Part shown: piece by piece, positions 59,241-64,000 of the stretch | Numbering within the stretch: the stretch's first letter is position 1 | Layout: every line of letters begins with the position of its first letter | Assembly (NCBI GenBank): GCA_027068075.1 | Contig: JAMOUJ010000006.1 | Span: 62,001 to 126,000 of the forward strand | Reading direction: 5' to 3' | From: Candidatus Aminicenantota bacterium | GTDB lineage: Bacteria > Acidobacteriota > Aminicenantia > S016-38 | Length of the DNA: 64,000 nucleotides | The notes under the pieces: model-generated | What the model was told of the DNA's origin: nothing | Databases searched by the model: none | The model's input: the letters and a program-made list of their open reading frames with translations, nothing else | Position numbers and translations under genes: made by a program

Positions 59241-59266
59241 CCGGGAAGGGGGAGACCCCTTCCCGG
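59241..59266 (+). terminator. Hairpin terminator after the PKD-barrel gene
   Basis: CCGGGAAGGGG-GAGA-CCCCTTCCCGG is a perfect 11-bp stem with a GNRA tetraloop, followed by TTCCCCTTT. The U-run is weak, so partial read-through into nuo is possible. Confidence 0.75.
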
Positions 59267-59279
59267 TTCCCCTTTAAAA

Positions 59280-59627
59280 ATGGAACTGGTGTTTTCCTTT
59301 GTCTTCGTTCTGGCGGTGGCCCTGTCCATGTTCTTTGCCGGGGCCATCTTCGGACCCAGGGGAGAGGCTCCCCAGAAAAAGGAGCCCTTTGAGTGCGGGG
59401 TTGAACCCCTTCAGAAGGGGGTCCCCAAAAATTATTCCGTCCATTATTTCAGGATTGCCCTCCTTTTTTTAATATTTGACATTGAACTTGCCTTCATGAT
59501 TCCCTGGGCTCTGGCCTTCAGAAAAAATCCAGTTCTCTTCTTCGTGGTCATGCTCGTTTTTCAGATCTTCGTGGTTCTTTCCTTGATCTACGCCTGGAAG
59601 AAGGGCGACTTAGAGTGGGAAAGATGA
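59280..59627 (+). CDS. nuoA: NADH-quinone oxidoreductase subunit A
   Basis: 115 aa with three membrane helices. PFECGVEPLQKG and YFRIALLFLIFDIELAFMIPWAL (with the conserved Cys, Asp and Glu) are NuoA hallmarks. The start ATG comes 13 nt after the terminator stem with no clear Shine-Dalgarno. First gene of the complex I operon; no separate promoter was visible in the 55-nt gap. Confidence 0.96.
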   Translation: MELVFSFVFVLAVALSMFFAGAIFGPRGEAPQKKEPFECGVEPLQKGVPKNYSVHYFRIALLFLIFDIELAFMIPWALAFRKNPVLFFVVMLVFQIFVVLSLIYAWKKGDLEWER

Positions 59628-60094
59628 AGGGGGAGAATTTTGTAACCACCACCGTAGAGAGTTTAATCGGTTGGGCCAGGAAGTACTCCATTTTCCAGTA
59701 TCCCTTCGTTACCGCCTGCTGCGGCATGGAATACATGGCCGCCGCCGCCTCTCATTTTGACATTGACCGCTTCGGGGCGGGGCTTACCCGATTCACCCCG
59801 CGTCAGGCGGATGTTCTCTTCGTGGTGGGAACCATTTCCCACAAATTGGCTCCGGTTTTGCGCAGAGTTTACGAGCAGATGACCGAGCCCAAGTGGGTGG
59901 TGGCCTTCGGCACATGCACCGTAACCGGTGGGCTCTACGACAATTACGCAACCGTTCAGGGAATAGACGCCATAATCCCCGTGGACATCTACATCCCCGG
60001 TTGTCCCCCCAGGCCCGAGACCGTCCTGGATGCCCTCATAAAACTCCAGGAAAAAATCAGGAAGGAAAAGCAAAAATGGTCCTTGAGGAAGTAG
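59624..60094 (+). CDS. nuoB: NADH-quinone oxidoreductase subunit B
   Basis: 156 aa from ATG 59624 (ATGA overlap; GTG 59615 is the track start). Binds cluster N2 next to quinone. The four ligands are in TACCGMEYMAAAA, FGTCTVTGG and IPGCPPRPE. DIDRFGAGLTRFTPRQADVLFVVGTI is the family signature. The nuoC gene starts inside its 3' end. Confidence 0.96.
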   Translation: MKGENFVTTTVESLIGWARKYSIFQYPFVTACCGMEYMAAAASHFDIDRFGAGLTRFTPRQADVLFVVGTISHKLAPVLRRVYEQMTEPKWVVAFGTCTVTGGLYDNYATVQGIDAIIPVDIYIPGCPPRPETVLDALIKLQEKIRKEKQKWSLRK

Positions 60095-60540
60095 AAAGGG
60101 AATTTTCTCTGGGAAAAAAGGATGCCGCCGACGGCATTCCCACCTATTATTGCCCGGGGGAAAACCTTTTCCCTCTCATGGAAAAATTGAAGAAGGATTT
60201 TGAAGTCCTCCTGGACATAACCGCCGTGGACTATCTGGGCAAAAAGGAAAAGAGGTTTGAAGTGGTTTACCATCTTCTATCCCTTTCCGGGAAAATGAGG
60301 GTCAGGGTGAAGGTGGAAGTTGGGGAAGGCGAAAAAATCGCCACCCTCTCCTCCCTGTGGAAAAACGCCAACTGGCTGGAGAGGGAGGTTTACGACATGT
60401 TCGGGATAGAGTTTGAAGGCCATCCGGACCTCCGCAGAATACTCCTTTATCCGGAATTTGAAGGCCATCCTCTGCGCAAGGATTATCCCCTCAAAAAATC
60501 CCAGCCCCGAATAAAACTTCTTCGTCCCGAGAGGAAGTGA
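60076..60540 (+). CDS. nuoC: NADH-quinone oxidoreductase subunit C
   Basis: The track frame (59893) includes spurious upstream codons; the real start is ATG 60076, giving 154 aa and a 19-nt overlap with nuoB. Signature WLEREVYDMFGIEFEGHPDLRRILLYPEFEGHPLRKDYPL. It is separate from NuoD, unlike the fused E. coli NuoCD. The N-terminal part is short. Confidence 0.95.
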   Translation: MVLEEVEREFSLGKKDAADGIPTYYCPGENLFPLMEKLKKDFEVLLDITAVDYLGKKEKRFEVVYHLLSLSGKMRVRVKVEVGEGEKIATLSSLWKNANWLEREVYDMFGIEFEGHPDLRRILLYPEFEGHPLRKDYPLKKSQPRIKLLRPERK

Positions 60541-61838
60541 TGGAGAAGATGCTACTCAACATAGGGCCCTCCCATCCCGCCATGCACGGTACCATACAGA
60601 TAAAGGTGGAACTGGACGGGGAAAGGATAATAAAGGCCGATGTGGAGATAGGATACCTCCACAGGGGTTTTGAAAAAACCGCAGAGCACCGCACATACAT
60701 GCAGGTAATACCCTACACCGACCGTCTGAACTATGTTTCTCCCCTTCTCAACAATCTGGCCTACGCCATGGCGGTGGAGAAACTTCTGGGGATTGAAGTT
60801 CCCCCCAGGGCCCAATGGCTCAGGATGATTTTTGGGGAGATCTCCAGGATAACGGATCACCTTACCTGCATAGCCCCCATCGGCATGGAACTGGGGGCCT
60901 TTACCGTGTTTCTTTACGCCATAAAGGCCAGGGAATACCTGTGGGATGTTCTGGACGCCACCACCGGAGCCAGGCTCACCACCTCCTACATTCGCATTGG
61001 AGGTGTGAGGGCCGATGTTCCGGAAAATTTTGAGGACCTCATGAAAAAAGCCCTGGCCGAGACCAGGAAGTCCGTCCGCGACATCCACGGCCTTCTTTCC
61101 AGGAACCCCATCTTTCTGAAGAGGACCCGGGGCATCGGGGTGGTAAGCCAGGAGGACGCCCTGAGTTACGGGTTTACAGGGCCGGTGCTGCGTTCCACCG
61201 GGTATTACTACGATGTTAGAAAAGCCTTCCCTTATCTTTACTACGACGAAATTGATTTTGAGGTTCCCCTGGGAGAGAGGGGCGATAACTACGATAGGTA
61301 CATGGTGAGGATGAAGGAAATAGAGCAGAGCATGAGGATAATAGAACAGGCCATGGAGAAAATGGAGAAGGGACCCGTCAGAAACGAGGACGAGGTGGTG
61401 GAGGCCTACGAAGCCATAAAGGCCGCCCAAGAGGGGAAGTACAGGGAGGGCAAACTCAAGTTGAATCCCAACCTGGAGGGGATGGAGAAGGAGGTTTATC
61501 ACCTCATCATGGCCAGGGTTCCCCGTTACATTCTCCCTCCCAAGGAAGACCTCTACAGGACCATGGAGGGTATGATAAGGCATTTTAAACTCATAATGAG
61601 CGGCCACGGTCTCAGACCCCCCGCCGGCGAGGTTTATGTCCCGGTGGAGGGGGGAAACGGAGAACTGGGCTTCTACATAGTGAGCGACGGGACAGATAGG
61701 CCCTACAGGGTTCACCTCCGGGCCCCCGTTTTTTCCATAATGTCCGCCCTGGCTGAAATGATAGAGGGACACTACATCGCCGATGTTGTTCCCACCTTCG
61801 CTTCCTTAAATATGATCGGAGGGGAACTTGACCGATGA
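60540..61838 (+). CDS. nuoD: NADH-quinone oxidoreductase subunit D (49 kDa)
   Basis: 432 aa from ATG 60540, overlapping the nuoC stop (the track adds a GTG before it). Motifs: GPSHPAMHGTIQIKVELDGE with the quinone-site His, GYLHRGFEKTAEHRTYMQ, and C-terminal APVFSIMSALAEMIEGHYIADVVPTFASLN. An insert at about 270-310 (KMEKGPVRNEDEVVEAYEAIKAAQEGKYREGKLK) is longer and more charged than in most NuoD. It forms the quinone pocket with NuoB. Confidence 0.96.
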   Translation: MEKMLLNIGPSHPAMHGTIQIKVELDGERIIKADVEIGYLHRGFEKTAEHRTYMQVIPYTDRLNYVSPLLNNLAYAMAVEKLLGIEVPPRAQWLRMIFGEISRITDHLTCIAPIGMELGAFTVFLYAIKAREYLWDVLDATTGARLTTSYIRIGGVRADVPENFEDLMKKALAETRKSVRDIHGLLSRNPIFLKRTRGIGVVSQEDALSYGFTGPVLRSTGYYYDVRKAFPYLYYDEIDFEVPLGERGDNYDRYMVRMKEIEQSMRIIEQAMEKMEKGPVRNEDEVVEAYEAIKAAQEGKYREGKLKLNPNLEGMEKEVYHLIMARVPRYILPPKEDLYRTMEGMIRHFKLIMSGHGLRPPAGEVYVPVEGGNGELGFYIVSDGTDRPYRVHLRAPVFSIMSALAEMIEGHYIADVVPTFASLNMIGGELDR

Positions 61839-62305
61839 GGGAAATAAGTCCTGAGGCCAGGGAAAAGATAGATGCCCTTCTGAAGAGGTACCCGGTGAAG
61901 CGCTCTGCACTCCTGGAGGTTCTCCACATAGTCCAGGAGGAGTGGGGATACATTGATGGGGAGGGGGAGGAGACGGTGGCTTCCCTCCTGGGCCTGGAGC
62001 CTGTGAGGGTTCACGAGGTGGTAAGTTTCTACACCATGTACGAAAGAAAACCCGTGGGAAATCACATCATAAGGGTTTGCCGTAACATCACCTGCACCCT
62101 GCTGGGGGCTGAATCTTTGATCCATTACCTGAAAAGGAAATTGAAGGTGGACGAAGGCGGAACTACCTCCGACGGGAGGTTTACCCTGGAAACGGTGGAA
62201 TGCCTGGGGGCCTGCGAACTGGCCCCGGTCATGCAAATTGACGGAGAATTTTACGGTCACCTTACCCCGGAGAAAATAGACGAAATCCTGGAGAGGATGA
62301 AATGA
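61835..62305 (+). CDS. nuoE: NADH-quinone oxidoreductase subunit E (24 kDa)
   Basis: 156 aa, ATGA overlap with nuoD. Thioredoxin-like ferredoxin; the [2Fe-2S] ligands are in VCRNITCTLLGAE and VECLGACELAPVMQID. The N-terminal helical domain is YPVKRSALLEVLHIVQEEWGYI. Part of the NADH-oxidising arm with NuoF. Confidence 0.95.
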   Translation: MREISPEAREKIDALLKRYPVKRSALLEVLHIVQEEWGYIDGEGEETVASLLGLEPVRVHEVVSFYTMYERKPVGNHIIRVCRNITCTLLGAESLIHYLKRKLKVDEGGTTSDGRFTLETVECLGACELAPVMQIDGEFYGHLTPEKIDEILERMK

Positions 62306-63558
62306 GCCTGGTGATAACCCCCTGGTTTGGAAAGGTGAGAATAGAAGATTACATGGAGGCGGGGGGATATCGGGGTGCAAAAAAGGCCCTTTCCATGGCC
62401 CCGGAGGAGGTGATTGAAGAGGTCAAAAAATCCAACCTGCGGGGCCGGGGGGGAGCCGGTTTTCCCACGGGCCTTAAGTGGTCCTTCGTCCCCAGGGATT
62501 CCAGTCGGCCCAAGTATCTCTGCATAAACGCCGACGAGGGGGAACCGGGAACCTTTAAGGACAAATACATCCTCAGGGATGCCCCCCATCTACTGATTGA
62601 AGGGGCCATTATAGCCTCATGGGCCGTGGGGATAAACACGGCCTTCGTTTACATAAGGGGAGAATACGGGAAAATAGCCCTGATTCTGGAGAAAGCCATA
62701 GAGGAAGCCTACGCCCGGGGTTTTCTGGGCAAGGACATCTTTGGGACCGGGTTTTCCTTGGACCTCTTCGTTCACCGGGGAGCCGGAGCCTATGTCTGCG
62801 GGGAGGAAACGGCCCTCATAGAGTCCCTGGAGGGGAAAAGGGGCCAGCCGAGGATAAGGCCGCCCTTCCCCGCCACCTACGGGCTTTACGGATGTCCTAC
62901 CGTGGTCAACAATGTGGAAACCCTGGCCAACCTTCCGGCCATAATGGAAAAGGGAGGAGAGTGGTTCGCCTCCCTGGGGGTGGAAAAGAGCGGGGGGACC
63001 AAACTCTTTGCGGTGAGCGGCCATGTGAAAAAACCCGGTCTCTACGAACTCCCCATGGGAGCCTCCCTGAAGAGCCTAATTTACGATTATGCTGGGGGAA
63101 TAAGGGAAAACCGCCGGTTGAAGGGGGTAATTCCTGGGGGAAGTTCCTCCCCCATCTTGAAACCCGAGGAAATAGAGGTGGCCCTGGACTACGATTCCAT
63201 GATGAAGGCTGGGACCATGCTGGGCTCCGGAGCGGTGATAGTTCTGGACGAGACCGCGTGCATGGCCAAGGTTCTCCAGGTCATTACCCGATTTTACGCC
63301 CACGAAAGTTGCGGCCAGTGTACTCCGTGCCGCCAGGGAACCTCTTGGATGGCTAAAATAGCCCACAGGATAATTTCCGGCCGGGGAAGGGAGGGGGACC
63401 TTGACCTGCTGAAGGACATCGCCCGCTCCATGATGGGAAAAACCATCTGTCCCCTGGCCGATGCGGCGGCCATGCCGGTTATTGCCATCTGCGAAAAATA
63501 TAGGGAAGAATTAGAAGAACACATAAGAGAGAAAAAATGCCCGGTGGAAAGAGAGTAA
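62302..63558 (+). CDS. nuoF: NADH-quinone oxidoreductase subunit F (51 kDa)
   Basis: 418 aa. FMN/NADH site GRGGAGFPTGLKWSFVP, INADEGEPGTFKDKYIL, and the [4Fe-4S] N3 motif ESCGQCTPCRQGT with a distal Cys in TICPLADA. Accepts electrons from NADH. ATGA overlap with nuoE; nuoG starts inside its last codons. Confidence 0.97.
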   Translation: MSLVITPWFGKVRIEDYMEAGGYRGAKKALSMAPEEVIEEVKKSNLRGRGGAGFPTGLKWSFVPRDSSRPKYLCINADEGEPGTFKDKYILRDAPHLLIEGAIIASWAVGINTAFVYIRGEYGKIALILEKAIEEAYARGFLGKDIFGTGFSLDLFVHRGAGAYVCGEETALIESLEGKRGQPRIRPPFPATYGLYGCPTVVNNVETLANLPAIMEKGGEWFASLGVEKSGGTKLFAVSGHVKKPGLYELPMGASLKSLIYDYAGGIRENRRLKGVIPGGSSSPILKPEEIEVALDYDSMMKAGTMLGSGAVIVLDETACMAKVLQVITRFYAHESCGQCTPCRQGTSWMAKIAHRIISGRGREGDLDLLKDIARSMMGKTICPLADAAAMPVIAICEKYREELEEHIREKKCPVERE

Positions 63559-64000
63559 AGATAATCGTTGACGGAAGGGAAGTGGAGGTAGAGCAGGGTA
63601 CCCTTCTGATAAAGGCGGCGGAGGAAGCGGGGGTTTACATCCCGAGGCTTTGTTACCACGAGGGGCTACGGCCCGACGGAAACTGCCGCATGTGTCTGGT
63701 GGAGGTGGAGGGGCTTAGGAAACCCGTTCCCGCCTGCATGACCCCGGTGCGGGATGGTATGGTGGTGAAGACCAACACCCCGGCCCTGAAGGAACACCGA
63801 AGGAAGGTCCTGGAATTCATCCTTACCACCCATCCCATGGACTGTCCCATCTGCGACCAGGCCGGGGAGTGCGTTCTTCAGGATTATTACTTCCAGTACG
63901 ACCTGGAGGACAGAAGGTATTTTGAGGACCGGGAAAGGAAGCCCAAGAAGGTTCACTGGGGGAAGAACCTAATTTACGACGCCGAGAGGTGTATTCTCTG
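63537..64000 (+). CDS. nuoG: NADH-quinone oxidoreductase subunit G (75 kDa), 3' truncated by window
   Basis: Absent from the track because no stop is reached. It opens at ATG 63537 (MPGGKRVKIIVDGREVEVEQ) inside nuoF and stays open to base 64000, about 154 residues. N-terminal [2Fe-2S] ferredoxin ligands: RLCYHEGLRPDGNCRMCLVEV with VPACMTPV. Then the His/Cys [4Fe-4S] motif HPMDCPICDQAGECVLQ and the beginning of a third cluster site (IYDAERCIL). The catalytic-like molybdopterin-fold part lies beyond the window. Confidence 0.95.
   Translation, partial: MPGGKRVKIIVDGREVEVEQGTLLIKAAEEAGVYIPRLCYHEGLRPDGNCRMCLVEVEGLRKPVPACMTPVRDGMVVKTNTPALKEHRRKVLEFILTTHPMDCPICDQAGECVLQDYYFQYDLEDRRYFEDRERKPKKVHWGKNLIYDAERCIL

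Noticed and set aside
1-64000. CRISPR arrays, insertion sequences, phage genes, rRNA
   Set aside because: No regularly spaced direct repeats, transposase motifs, terminal repeats, phage structural genes or rRNA sequence were seen.

Overview
The window (64 kb, GC-rich, AGG/ATA-rich codon use) looks like a chromosome segment of a thermophilic, outer-membrane-bearing bacterium. Supports: outer-membrane-type beta-barrel proteins ending in an aromatic residue, a Bat/MoxR aerotolerance-type operon, a Na+/sugar symporter, respiratory complex I, System II cytochrome c assembly (ResB/CcsA), HspR-type heat-shock control and a THEP1 NTPase. I cannot name the phylum from the sequence alone. No rRNA, CRISPR array, insertion sequence or phage module was seen. 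Genes are packed into long runs that overlap by 1-30 nt (ATGA, GTGA, TTGA and even CTGA junctions).

Layout. 1-5.2 kb: end of an FAD/2Fe-2S oxidoreductase, two secreted proteins of unknown function behind sigma-54-type promoters, an SDR and a methyltransferase. 5.2-7.7 kb (minus): tRNA-Gly, tRNA-Cys, THEP1 NTPase, a COG3375 acyltransferase and an enolase-superfamily N-succinylamino acid racemase/OSBS. 8.3-17.5 kb (plus): UPF0173 hydrolase, NYN nuclease, DUF2520 protein, MscS channel, GAF-PP2C phosphatase, NamZ-like DUF1343 muramidase, NlpC/P60 lipoprotein, LOG-like protein, a minimal two-gene SUF Fe-S system (SmsC-SmsB) and a HemW-like radical SAM enzyme that seems to start at CTG. 17.5-31.3 kb: unknown secreted proteins, then a mannoside-use region (GH38 alpha-mannosidase, SSS symporter and a small membrane partner on plus; GH63-type and amylo-1,6-glucosidase-type (alpha/alpha)6 enzymes on minus), with thioesterase, nitroreductase and two tiny membrane proteins between.

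31.3-41.8 kb (plus): a DUF4382 protein, then one tightly coupled run of 13 genes: dnaJ, hspR, a sigma-70 family factor, a DnaC-like ATPase, MoxR, DUF58 and the Bat proteins. This joins heat-shock control genes to an envelope-stress module. 41.8-52.5 kb (minus): two secreted proteins behind another sigma-54 promoter, YhaM-like nuclease, pyruvate kinase, spermidine synthase, AdoMet decarboxylase (TTG start, with a possible 16-codon leader ORF), L28, a POT-type transporter interrupted by an in-frame TGA before its last helices, DUF192, protein isoaspartate methyltransferase and ProRS. 52.6-57.7 kb: an FHA-domain sigma-54 enhancer-binding-protein homologue, ResB, CcsA, and a degenerate flavin amine-oxidase-like protein. 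57.8-64 kb: a probably abundant PKD-plus-barrel outer-membrane protein with a strong promoter and hairpin terminator, then nuoABCDEFG (nuoG cut by the window end).

Two regulatory themes stand out. Several genes have a TAxAAT box only 6-8 nt before the start codon and no Shine-Dalgarno, implying leaderless mRNAs. Three loci encoding secreted proteins of unknown function carry -24/-12 (sigma-54) promoters, and the window also encodes an FHA-type bacterial enhancer-binding protein with an altered GAFTGA loop.
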